8,665 nt of DNA from Prevotella sp. UBA7782 (lineage in GTDB: Bacteria; Bacteroidota; Bacteroidia; Bacteroidales; Bacteroidaceae), in the NCBI GenBank assembly GCA_002480935.1, contig DLDC01000103.1, positions 4,563 through 13,227 on the forward strand, in the 5' to 3' direction. The translations under genes and the position numbers were made by a program. Shown here piece by piece: positions 1 to 6,562 of this stretch. Position 1 is the stretch's first letter, and each line of letters starts with the position of its first letter. A model generated the notes under the pieces. The model saw only the letters and a program-made list of their open reading frames with translations. It made no database searches and was not told where the DNA came from.

Positions 1-218
1 ACGATATATCTCATGTTGTGCTTATTGAATGCTCTGCAAAGTTATATAATTTATTCCGTCAGGGCAAGAGAAACGAGGAAAAATCAAGACATTCAACACC
101 TGTCCTCATGCAGAAAGCAGCAAGGCTCTTCACCTATATCATATACATCCATCAAGAAAAAAAATCCATCTGCGCCTTCACACATGCGCTAATCCTATTG
201 AGAAGTGACAAGCATAGT
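1..218. other. Intergenic region at left edge, no convincing gene
   Basis: This AT-rich stretch lies downstream of the minus-strand esterase gene. The open frame on the plus strand that starts at 18 and runs into the esterase gene has no recognisable protein features and is mostly antisense to that gene, so I do not call it. A T-rich run on the minus strand (about 160-168) follows only a weak GCGC/GCGC pairing, so a terminator for the esterase is not clear. A minus-strand promoter candidate at 37-68 is listed separately. I see nothing else. Confidence 0.5.
37..68 (-). promoter_or_regulatory. Candidate Bacteroidetes promoter reading off the left edge
   Basis: On the minus strand TAACTTTG (37-44) matches the -7 consensus TAnnTTTG. 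CTTG at 65-68, 20 bases upstream, is a partial match to the -33 TTTG. A minus-strand ATG at 12-14 opens a frame that leaves the window after four codons, so the promoter may serve a gene just outside. The -33 match is imperfect and the gene cannot be seen. Confidence 0.3.
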
Positions 219-1520
219 CTACCTGAAGAACCTGTCGGCAAAGCTCAGCACCTGCTTCCAGTCATAAGGCAGCACGGCATGTTTGCCCGAACGGATATGA
301 TAGCCTATGTAACCTTTGTTGAAGGGCTGGTTGACAGGTGGCAGAGAGTCTGTGCCAATGCCTTTCTCGCCATACAGGGCATAAACACCTTCTGCGCCCT
401 TGGCACCCAGAAACTCGCCTTTCGGGTCGCCCCACTTATCGTCTTGGGCACTGGCCACATACACCGGACGGGGCGCGATGAGCGAGATGACCGTGTGCTG
501 GTCGAAGGGCATACACTTTTCACGGTCTGAGAATTGCTTGAAGTTGTCGTCAAACCACGCCGGCATGACATGATTGATAGATGTAGGCGTCTCGCCTATC
601 ATCCGGCGTGAGAGTGCCGTGCCGCAGCATCCGGCGTTGATGAGCACCACCATGGCAAAGCGCCTATCGTTGGCACCGGCCCAAAGCGCCGTCTTGGCGA
701 GGCGCGAATGGCCGAAAAGGGCCACCTTACTTGCGTCTATCTGAGCATCGGTCTGAAGATAGTCCATCGCTCTGCTGGCACACCAGGCCCATAAGGCGAT
801 GGAGCCCCACTCATCGGGGCCGGGCCTGACCTGCCCCTTGCGATAATAATAAGGCATAAGACCCTCACTATAGGCCCTGAGAGCCTTGTCGGGGCACACC
901 TCGGTGTATCTGAATGTGGCCAAGCCATAGCCATGCGAGAGGATGTCATGCAACTGCCATTCGGGGGCAGTGGCTATCTTGCTGTTGTCGCAAAACGACA
1001 AGCCCAGGAAAAGGGGCACCTTGCCCTGTGCCTTGCGGGGCAGATAGACCTGCAAATGCATGACAGGCGCCTGGGGATTATCACTCAAACGTAGCGTGAC
1101 AACCTTTCTTATAGCCTCGCCCTTGAGCGCCTTCGTCTCCAGAGTGTCAACACTCCACGGCAAGGCATGCGCCAGTTGCGGAGCCCGGCCATACATATAA
1201 GTTGTCAGCATTTTTACTAGTTGCGGTCGTCTGGTGTTTTCCCATTCTTCTGCGGTGCTCACTCTGTGTCCATCCTGCATGACGAGAGGGTCGGGAAGAA
1301 CATATTGAGGAATTTTATCTTCCTCATACTGAGCCGTTTGATAGAAATAATTAAAATCTCTCTTAACGGGTTTAAGTTCTTGTCCGAAAGCGTCCGTGCA
1401 TACGGAAAAGACTGCCACCAGCAACGCAACAACTTTCAAGGCACCAAACAGGGCGCTTTGACAATGCAAAAAGGGCACTTTTGCAAGCGCAAAGTGCCTA
1501 TATTGCGATGTAAAAAGCAT
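219..1520 (-). CDS. Secreted CE15-type glucuronoyl esterase (alpha/beta hydrolase)
   Basis: Likely cleaves ester bonds between 4-O-methyl-glucuronate on xylan and lignin or related alcohols, acting outside the cytoplasmic membrane. Numbered from the ATG at 1520 (433 aa), the nucleophile elbow GHSRLAK gives Ser272, and GKHAVLPYDW near the C-terminus gives His414. The stretch INAGCCGTALSRR follows the nucleophile as in bacterial CE15 enzymes. The usual catalytic Glu position seems to hold Asn295, so Asp361 in the DDKWGD segment is the likely acid. The start is unsettled. TTG at 1529 overlaps the upstream stop; ATG at 1520 is six bases after it and gives an unusually long N-terminus; TTG at 1439 would give a textbook signal peptide (MKVVALLVAVF...CTDAFG, then QE), with cleavage before Gln as is typical of Bacteroidetes. 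The Cys in that peptide lacks a proper lipobox. I chose ATG 1520 as the conventional start. No SusC/SusD genes are visible nearby. Confidence 0.8.
   Translation of the reverse strand: MLFTSQYRHFALAKVPFLHCQSALFGALKVVALLVAVFSVCTDAFGQELKPVKRDFNYFYQTAQYEEDKIPQYVLPDPLVMQDGHRVSTAEEWENTRRPQLVKMLTTYMYGRAPQLAHALPWSVDTLETKALKGEAIRKVVTLRLSDNPQAPVMHLQVYLPRKAQGKVPLFLGLSFCDNSKIATAPEWQLHDILSHGYGLATFRYTEVCPDKALRAYSEGLMPYYYRKGQVRPGPDEWGSIALWAWCASRAMDYLQTDAQIDASKVALFGHSRLAKTALWAGANDRRFAMVVLINAGCCGTALSRRMIGETPTSINHVMPAWFDDNFKQFSDREKCMPFDQHTVISLIAPRPVYVASAQDDKWGDPKGEFLGAKGAEGVYALYGEKGIGTDSLPPVNQPFNKGYIGYHIRSGKHAVLPYDWKQVLSFADRFFR
1448..1493. repeat. Degenerate 22-23 bp direct repeat
   Basis: Two adjacent units, 1448-1470 and 1471-1493, share the pattern GGGCnCTTT(T)G...CAA.GCAAA with one base of length difference. 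The second unit contributes the hairpin at 1474-1498. Such internal similarity suits non-coding repeat DNA better than the N-terminus of a secreted enzyme. Confidence 0.35.
1474..1498 (-). terminator. Hairpin with T tract between the two minus-strand genes
   Basis: GGCACTTT (1491-1498 read on the minus strand) pairs with AAAGTGCC (1474-1481) around a 9-base loop. On the minus strand the stem is followed by C and then five Ts (1468-1472), the layout of an intrinsic terminator; the plus strand has no T tract after the stem. It lies 28-52 bases past the stop of the upstream hypothetical gene. If it terminates, it would reduce read-through into the esterase and argue that the coding region of the esterase begins further downstream. 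Alternatively it is just the 5' end of the esterase gene. Confidence 0.4.
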
Positions 1521-1525
1521 GTTTT

Positions 1526-1966
1526 TCAATCAGCAAGCAGTTTGTCAAGAAATTTATTTAAGTCATCATCCAGCCCTTCCATGAGGTCGCCTCCCAGTAT
1601 GACCGTGTCATCGTCTACCAGGAAGAGCTCGGTGAGGGCCTCCTTGTCATCGTTTTCCAGCACGAAGCTATACGGCTTCATCACCCCCAAGGCCTCCATC
1701 TCCTTGGCATTGCGCTGTATGCGCTGCCTGATGATGCTTGCGGCGGCATCATAGAAGTTTTCGTCCTTGTTGTCAATCCATTGCTCAATCACGCATCGGG
1801 TAATCTCGTTGTCCTCGTCATCATAAGCCATCAGGTCACCGCTGTCTTGTGAGAGGCGCAGATGAATGTCGGTCATGCGCAGGTCGTCGTTGGTCAATGG
1901 CATCTTCTCGGCCACCTTTCTGAGAAAGCGGTCAATTTGTTGTAACGTCAGTTCGTTGGCTTTCAT
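1526..1966 (-). CDS. Small acidic conserved hypothetical protein
   Basis: A cytoplasmic-looking protein of 146 residues without signal peptide, membrane segment, or cysteine pair (a single Cys, in ITRCVIEQW, about residue 58). It is strongly acidic, with Asp/Glu runs around residues 49-53 (YDDEDNE) and 117-135 (VDDDTVILGGDLMEGLDDD). It looks mostly helical in the first half and ends in a likely amphipathic helix. The pattern resembles hypothetical proteins I associate with Bacteroidales, but I know no function for them. The ATG at 1966 lies about 27 bases below a well-formed promoter, which supports the start. The stop (1526-1528) overlaps the TTG alternative start of the esterase gene, so co-transcription is possible, though a hairpin follows. 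Confidence 0.75.
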   Translation of the reverse strand: MKANELTLQQIDRFLRKVAEKMPLTNDDLRMTDIHLRLSQDSGDLMAYDDEDNEITRCVIEQWIDNKDENFYDAAASIIRQRIQRNAKEMEALGVMKPYSFVLENDDKEALTELFLVDDDTVILGGDLMEGLDDDLNKFLDKLLAD

Positions 1967-1992
1967 AATATTCGTGCTAAATGATTACAATG

Positions 1993-2023
1993 CAAAAGTA
2001 AACATTTTATTTCTCTTCGCAAA
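1993..2023 (-). promoter_or_regulatory. Bacteroidetes promoter for the hypothetical gene
   Basis: On the minus strand TTTG (2020-2023) is followed, after 19 bases, by TACTTTTG (1993-2000), a full match to the TTTG / TAnnTTTG pattern of the Bacteroidetes primary sigma factor. The ATG at 1966 would follow a short untranslated leader of about 20 bases. The arrangement is divergent from the rnf promoter. Confidence 0.65.
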
Positions 2024-2067
2024 CGATTTCGGATAAGATTTGTTAACACAAAATGTTTTTTAACCAA

Positions 2068-2102
2068 TTTGTTGGCTATACTAAAAAATATACGTACTTT
2101 TG
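2068..2102 (+). promoter_or_regulatory. Bacteroidetes promoter for the rseC-rnf operon
   Basis: TACTTTTG at 2095-2102 matches TAnnTTTG fully. For the -33 element either TTTG at 2068-2071 (23-base spacing, rather long) or GTTG at 2071-2074 (20-base spacing, one mismatch) can serve. Transcription would begin near 2107-2110, giving a leader of about 32-35 bases before the rseC ATG at 2142. This is the only convincing promoter seen for the seven-gene operon. Confidence 0.6.
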
Positions 2103-2130
2103 CATTTGCAAAGTAGAGTTTACAAAACTC
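2099..2130 (+). promoter_or_regulatory. Two small inverted repeats at the rnf start site and leader
   Basis: TTTGCA (2099-2104) and TGCAAA (2107-2112) form a palindrome overlapping the -7 element and probable start site, where a repressor could bind. Next, GAGTTT (2116-2121) and AAACTC (2125-2130) could fold into a 6-bp hairpin with a 3-base loop in the leader, ending 11 bases before the rseC ATG. Both are short and AT-rich, so either could be chance. Confidence 0.3.
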
Positions 2131-2141
2131 CCTAAATCATC

Positions 2142-2555
2142 ATGACAAACAAGATTAAACATATTGGCAAGATAGACTCTGTGACACGGCAAGGGGTGAA
2201 AGTGCGCATCTTGCAAGCCTCAGCCTGCTCGTCGTGCAAGGCCTCGCGGCTGTGCAATGCCTCTGAGAAGAAGGAGAAGCTGGTAGACGTAAGCCTGCCG
2301 GATGCCTCCAGCCGCTATCACGTAGGCGACGACGTGGTGGTGGTGGCATCGCGCGCCACAGGCATGAAGGCCGTGCTGATAGGCTTCGGCCTGCCTTTCC
2401 TGGTGCTTGTGGCAGTGCTTTTCGGCGCGATGAAAGCAACGGGCAACGAGCCTTTGGCCGCATTGCTGAGCCTGGCGGCCCTGGTGCCCTACTATCTCGT
2501 AGTCTACGCCTTCAGGCGCAAGCTGTATGATGAGTTTCGTTTCACCTTAGAATAA
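2142..2555 (+). CDS. rseC: RseC-family (SoxR-reducing system type) membrane protein
   Basis: First gene of the rnf operon, 137 aa. The N-terminal part carries a cysteine motif ACSSCKASRLC (Cys29, Cys32, Cys38) typical of the RseC/MucC family, followed by a KKEK stretch. Two membrane segments follow, about residues 74-95 and 103-122, and the C-terminus is basic and short. In E. coli RseC acts with the Rsx (Rnf-like) complex to keep SoxR reduced; in Bacteroidales rseC sits directly upstream of rnfB, so a role in assembling or tuning the Rnf complex is more plausible than SoxR reduction. No soxR is seen in the window. The start is supported by the promoter 40 bases upstream and by a normal family length. 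It is separated from rnfB by 31 AT-rich bases. Confidence 0.88.
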   Translation: MTNKIKHIGKIDSVTRQGVKVRILQASACSSCKASRLCNASEKKEKLVDVSLPDASSRYHVGDDVVVVASRATGMKAVLIGFGLPFLVLVAVLFGAMKATGNEPLAALLSLAALVPYYLVVYAFRRKLYDEFRFTLE

Positions 2556-2586
2556 AATAATTCAACTAAAACAAATACAAACAATT

Positions 2587-3501
2587 ATGGATTTTATGTT
2601 CAGTGCAGTAATCGTTCTTGGCCTCATCGCCCTTATAGCCGCTGTAGTGCTATACGCGTGCTCCAAGAAGTTTGCTGTTAAGGAAGATCCACGTATCGCA
2701 CAGGTTCAGGACATCCTGCCTGGTGCCAACTGTGGTGGCTGTGGCTTTGCGGGCTGCGCCAACATGGCCGAGGCGCTGGTGAAGGGTTGCGACGCCGGTT
2801 CGATAGAAGGATTATTATGCCCCGTAGGCGGGCAGGAAGTGATGGGCCAGGTGGCCGACCTGCTGGGAATAGCAGTGGCCAACACCGAGCCTATGGTAGC
2901 AGTGGTGCGCTGCAACGGCACGTGTGAGCTGAGGCCGCGCATAGTGGAGTATGACGGCTTGCGCACCTGCGCGGCACAGAATGCCACCGGAACGGGCGAG
3001 ACAGGTTGCGGCTTTGGCTGTCTGGGATGTGGCGACTGCACGCGCGCTTGTACATTCGACGCCATACACATGAACCCTGAAACAGGGCTGCCAGAGGTGG
3101 ATGAAGACAAGTGTACCAGCTGCGGAGCCTGCGTGAAGGCTTGCCCCAGACACATCATAGAGTTGCGCAAGAAGGGTCCGAAAAACCGCCGCGTATATGT
3201 GAGCTGCGTGAACAAGGACAAAGGTGCCGTGGCAAAGAAGAACTGCCAGGTGGCTTGCATAGGCTGCGGCAAGTGTCAGAAGGTGTGCAAGTTTGATGCC
3301 ATCACGATAGAGAACAATCTCTCGTATATTGATTTTAACAAGTGCAGGCTGTGCACCAAATGCGTAGACGAGTGCCCCACCGGCGCTATCATAAAAGTGA
3401 ACTTCCCGGTACGCAAGCCTAAGCAGACAGAACCGGCTCAGGCTACCGTGGCTGCCGGCGCACCAACAGAACAAACTACTAAGGAGGAAAGCAAAGCATG
3501 A
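2587..3501 (+). CDS. rnfB: Rnf complex subunit RnfB, multi-cluster iron-sulfur protein
   Basis: Electron-entry subunit of the Rnf complex; accepts electrons from reduced ferredoxin and passes them inward. 304 aa. An N-terminal membrane anchor (residues 4-24) is followed by the Fe-S domain signature CGGCGFAGC (Cys49, 52, 57, with Cys78 as likely fourth ligand). A middle segment has Cys109, 113, 128 and 141. Then come four CxxCxxCxxxC motifs at Cys145-155, 176-186, 224-234 and 253-263. This is enough for about six [4Fe-4S] clusters, the cluster-rich form of RnfB rather than the short enteric form. The C-terminal tail from residue 276 is low-complexity (Lys, Glu, Ala, Thr). Its stop overlaps the rnfC start by four bases (ATGA), implying translational coupling. 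Confidence 0.96.
   Translation: MDFMFSAVIVLGLIALIAAVVLYACSKKFAVKEDPRIAQVQDILPGANCGGCGFAGCANMAEALVKGCDAGSIEGLLCPVGGQEVMGQVADLLGIAVANTEPMVAVVRCNGTCELRPRIVEYDGLRTCAAQNATGTGETGCGFGCLGCGDCTRACTFDAIHMNPETGLPEVDEDKCTSCGACVKACPRHIIELRKKGPKNRRVYVSCVNKDKGAVAKKNCQVACIGCGKCQKVCKFDAITIENNLSYIDFNKCRLCTKCVDECPTGAIIKVNFPVRKPKQTEPAQATVAAGAPTEQTTKEESKA
3481..3487 (+). promoter_or_regulatory. Shine-Dalgarno-like site for rnfC
   Basis: AAGGAGG lies inside the end of rnfB, 10 bases before the rnfC ATG at 3498. Good Shine-Dalgarno sites are uncommon in Bacteroidetes. It supports this ATG as the start. Confidence 0.5.
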
Positions 3502-4907
3502 AACTAAGGACTTTTCATATTGGAGGCGTTCATCCAGAGGAGAACAAACTCACTGCCGAGATACCCACTAAGCAAGCAGACCTGCCCCAGGAGGCCATAT
3601 TCCCTCTGGGTCAGCATATAGGCGCACCCGCCAAGCCCGTGGTAAAGCGTGGCGACAAGGTGAAGGTGGGCACACTCATTGCTGAGGCCGGCGGATTTGT
3701 CAGCGCGCCCATCTATTCGTCGGTGTCGGGAACGGTACTCAAGATAGACACATCGGTAGACGCTACGGGCTACAGAAAGCCTGTTATTATAATAAAGGTG
3801 GAAGGCGACGAGTGGGAAGAGAGCATCGACCGCTCTGACAAGCTCGAAACAGTGGCCAGTCATACCGAGCTCACGCCCGAGGAAATCGTGGCAAGAGTGA
3901 AGAAGGCCGGAGTAACGGGCATGGGAGGCGCCGGATTCCCCACCTTCATCAAGCTTTGTCCGCCACCGGGCTGCAAGGCTGAGTGCGTGATTATCAACGG
4001 CGTGGAGTGTGAGCCCTACATCACGGCTGACTATAGGCTGGAGATGGAGCACGCTGATGAGATTATAGAGGGCACGCGATTGCTCATGAAGGCAGCCAAG
4101 GTGACCCGCGGCTACATCGGCATAGAAGAGAACAAGCCCAAGGCTATCGCGCTGTTTGAGGAGAAGCTGAAGGATGACGACCAGATAGAGGTTGTTGCTC
4201 TGAAGCAGAAATATCCGCAAGGAGGCGAGAAACAGCTGGTAGACGCCGTCATCAACCGTCAGGTGCCTGCGCCACCTGCCATACCTGTCAACGTGGGTGC
4301 CATCGTACAGAACGTGGGAACAGCCTTCGCTGTATATCAGGCCGTGATGAAGAACAAGCCGCTCTTTGAGAGATACACCAGCGTGACGGGCAAGAAGATA
4401 GCCCATCCGGGCAACTTCCTGGTGCGCATGGGCACACCTTTCAGACAGCTGATTGATGCCTGCGGAGGCATGCCAGAGGGCGACAACAAGGTGCTTGCGG
4501 GCGGACCTATGATGGGTAAGGCCGTTTTCTCACTCGACGTACCCGTGTGCAAGGGCACCAACTCAGTGACCGTGCTCTCTGGTGCCGACGCTCACAGAAA
4601 GAAAGCACAAAACTGCATTCGCTGCGCCAAGTGCGTATCGGTGTGCCCCATGGGCCTGGAGCCTTATCTGCTGGCTACGCTCTCTGTTGCCAAAGACTAT
4701 GAGCGGCTTGAGGCAGAAGACATTACCTCATGCATCTCGTGCGGCTCATGCCAGTTCACATGCCCGGCTCACCGTCCGCTGCTCGACAACATCCTGCAAG
4801 GAAAGGGTGCCGTGATGGGCATTATCAAGGCACGCGCGGCTAAGGCAAAGGCCGAGGCTGCTGCCAAGAAGGCAGAAGAAGAAAAGAAGGCTGAGGCTAA
4901 GGCCTGA
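3498..4907 (+). CDS. rnfC: Rnf complex subunit RnfC, NADH/FMN and iron-sulfur subunit
   Basis: Peripheral subunit where NAD+ is reduced (or NADH oxidised); homologous in its core to the flavin-binding subunit of complex I. 469 aa, no membrane segment. The N-terminal part (residues 1-110) is the RnfC barrel-sandwich-like domain. A glycine-rich nucleotide/FMN site follows, GMGGAGFPTFIK (141-152), with NGVECEPYITADYR (168-180) and KYPQGGEKQL (239-247). A SLBB-like region is around 260-350. Two ferredoxin motifs are Cys373/376/379/383 and Cys412/415/418/422. The tail from 443 is a short Lys/Ala/Glu-rich helix, far shorter than the alanine-rich repeats of enteric RnfC. It overlaps rnfB by four bases and is followed by 38 AT-rich bases before rnfD. 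Confidence 0.97.
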   Translation: MKLRTFHIGGVHPEENKLTAEIPTKQADLPQEAIFPLGQHIGAPAKPVVKRGDKVKVGTLIAEAGGFVSAPIYSSVSGTVLKIDTSVDATGYRKPVIIIKVEGDEWEESIDRSDKLETVASHTELTPEEIVARVKKAGVTGMGGAGFPTFIKLCPPPGCKAECVIINGVECEPYITADYRLEMEHADEIIEGTRLLMKAAKVTRGYIGIEENKPKAIALFEEKLKDDDQIEVVALKQKYPQGGEKQLVDAVINRQVPAPPAIPVNVGAIVQNVGTAFAVYQAVMKNKPLFERYTSVTGKKIAHPGNFLVRMGTPFRQLIDACGGMPEGDNKVLAGGPMMGKAVFSLDVPVCKGTNSVTVLSGADAHRKKAQNCIRCAKCVSVCPMGLEPYLLATLSVAKDYERLEAEDITSCISCGSCQFTCPAHRPLLDNILQGKGAVMGIIKARAAKAKAEAAAKKAEEEKKAEAKA

Positions 4908-4945
4908 TGCCAGAATGATTAATAAAATAATGAACAAAAGAAATA

Positions 4946-5950
4946 ATGGATAAGCTAATCGTTTCATTATCGCCGCACGCACATGGCACCGACAGCGTAG
5001 AGCGCAACATGTGGGGTGTTATCATAGCCCTTATACCCGCCCTGCTTGTGTCGTTTGCATTCTTCGGATTGGGCTCTGTCGTTGTATGCCTGACCAGTGT
5101 GGCAGCCTGCGTGTTTTTTGAGTGGGCTATAACAAAATATATGCTGAAAGAAGAACCTACCCTTACGGATGGTTCGGCTGTTATAACGGGTTTGCTCCTG
5201 GGCATGAACCTGCCCTCAAACCTGCCTCTGTGGATTATCATCATAGGCGCCCTGGTGGCCATCGGCGTAGCCAAGATGTCATTCGGAGGCCTCGGTCACA
5301 ATCCTTTTAACCCCGCTCTTGTGGGCAGATGCTTCTTGCTGGTGTCCTTCCCCGCACAGATGACAAGCTGGCCCGTCATTGGTCAGCTCACCAGCTACAC
5401 CGACGCACAGACAGGAGCAACGCCTCTTGCCGTGATGAAGATGGCCATTAAGAACAACGATGCGTCGCTGCTCAACCAGCTGCCCGACGCCTTCAGCATG
5501 CTCATAGGCAACACATCGGCTGCCAATATGGGTGGCGGCGCCCTGGGTGAGGTGTGTGCCCTGGCACTGATTATAGGTCTTTGCTTCATGCTGTGGCGTA
5601 AAATCATCACATGGCATATCCCTGTGAGCATCCTGGCTACGGTGCTGGTGTTCACCGGATTGCTGCATCTGGCCAACCCCGTATATGCTAATCCGCTGCA
5701 CGAACTGCTGTCAGGAGGACTCATGCTGGGTGCCATCTTCATGGCTACAGATTATGTCACCTCACCTATGACGCACAAGGGACAGATCATCTACGGCATA
5801 GCCATCGGCTTCCTGACCGTTGTGATACGCAACTGGGGCTCTTATCCTGAGGGCATGTCGTTCGCCATTCTCATCATGAACGGCTTCACACCACTCATCA
5901 ACCATTACATCAAGCCCAAGCGCTTCGGCGAAGTACCGGCTAAAAAGTAA
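4946..5950 (+). CDS. rnfD: Rnf complex subunit RnfD, membrane flavoprotein
   Basis: Integral inner-membrane subunit, homologous to NqrB, thought to take part in ion translocation. 334 aa with about eight to ten hydrophobic segments, among them 23-60, 77-110, 128-146, 200-216, 226-243, 255-270, 280-296 and 304-318. The TGAT motif in DAQTGATPLAV (156-159) is the covalent flavin site; FMN is expected on Thr159 through a phosphoester bond made by ApbE. The conserved GGLGHNPFNPALVGR segment (114-128) and ATDYVTSPMTHKG (267-279) are family hallmarks. The ATG at 4946 has no Shine-Dalgarno site but an A-rich upstream region, normal for Bacteroidetes. 18 bases separate it from rnfG. Confidence 0.96.
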   Translation: MDKLIVSLSPHAHGTDSVERNMWGVIIALIPALLVSFAFFGLGSVVVCLTSVAACVFFEWAITKYMLKEEPTLTDGSAVITGLLLGMNLPSNLPLWIIIIGALVAIGVAKMSFGGLGHNPFNPALVGRCFLLVSFPAQMTSWPVIGQLTSYTDAQTGATPLAVMKMAIKNNDASLLNQLPDAFSMLIGNTSAANMGGGALGEVCALALIIGLCFMLWRKIITWHIPVSILATVLVFTGLLHLANPVYANPLHELLSGGLMLGAIFMATDYVTSPMTHKGQIIYGIAIGFLTVVIRNWGSYPEGMSFAILIMNGFTPLINHYIKPKRFGEVPAKK

Positions 5951-5952
5951 AG

Positions 5953-5958
5953 AAGGAG
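5953..5958 (+). promoter_or_regulatory. Shine-Dalgarno-like site for rnfG
   Basis: AAGGAG sits 10 bases before the rnfG ATG at 5969, in the 18-base gap after rnfD. It fits the start well. Confidence 0.5.
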
Positions 5959-5968
5959 ACAACAAAAA

Positions 5969-6559
5969 ATGGAAAAGCTTAAACCAACACTAAAGAATAT
6001 GACCTTGGTGCTTGTGATAGTGGCCGTTGTAGTGGGCGTTATCCTGGCATTCGTGAACCACATCACCGAGGGTCCTATCAAGGCAAAGGCCGCGCAAACG
6101 CTTGCTGCCGGCATTAAGACTGTGATGCACTCAGACAACCTCAAAGTGGGCGACGACATCTGCTTCAGCAATGATGAGGATGGCGACGGGCGCAAAGAAG
6201 ATTATGTGATACACCCCTGTGCCGACAGCAATGGCAAGGCTCTGGGAGCTGCCGTAGAGAGTACGACCACCGGTTTCGGCGGCGACCTGAAGGTGCTCGT
6301 GGGCTTTGACCCGCAAGGAAAGATACTGGGTTACACCATTCTTGAGACAGCCGAAACGCCGGGACTCGGCATGAAGGCCGGCGAATGGTTTCAGAAGGGT
6401 GGAAAAGGCGACATCATAGGCAAGAGCCCTGCCGACAAACCGCTGCAGGTAAGCAAAGACGGTGGTGACGTAGACGCCATCACGGCCAGCACCATCACCA
6501 GCCGCGCCTTCCTGAAAGCCGTTAATCAAGCCTATCAGGCATATAAGAGCAACAAATAA
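5969..6559 (+). CDS. rnfG: Rnf complex subunit RnfG, periplasm-facing flavoprotein
   Basis: Single-pass membrane protein (segment 12-30) with a periplasmic FMN-binding domain, homologous to NqrC. 196 aa, at the short end for the family. The flavin motif is DAITASTITSRAF; FMN is expected on Thr175. Upstream, the ETAETPGLGMKAGEWF stretch (127-141) is a hallmark of FMN-binding domain proteins. An acidic loop at 67-78 (SNDEDGDGRKED) resembles a calcium-binding loop and is flanked by Cys65 and Cys84, which could form a disulfide in the periplasm; this is inference. Covalent flavinylation needs ApbE, not seen here. It is followed after 20 bases by rnfE. Confidence 0.95.
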   Translation: MEKLKPTLKNMTLVLVIVAVVVGVILAFVNHITEGPIKAKAAQTLAAGIKTVMHSDNLKVGDDICFSNDEDGDGRKEDYVIHPCADSNGKALGAAVESTTTGFGGDLKVLVGFDPQGKILGYTILETAETPGLGMKAGEWFQKGGKGDIIGKSPADKPLQVSKDGGDVDAITASTITSRAFLKAVNQAYQAYKSNK

Positions 6560-6562
6560 AAC

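Noticed and set aside
18..530. 170-codon plus-strand open frame
   Set aside because: It runs antisense through the end of the esterase gene, has no recognisable domain, and the esterase frame is clearly the coding one.
1221..1754. 177-codon plus-strand open frame
   Set aside because: Antisense to the esterase start and hypothetical gene; Ser/Lys/Phe-rich shadow translation without features.
2815..3474. 219-codon minus-strand open frame opposite rnfB
   Set aside because: Shadow of a cysteine-rich, GC-biased gene; the plus strand encodes unmistakable RnfB.
3504..4406. 300-codon minus-strand open frame opposite rnfC
   Set aside because: Long but antisense to a clear RnfC; long shadow frames are common opposite biased codons and no domain is visible.
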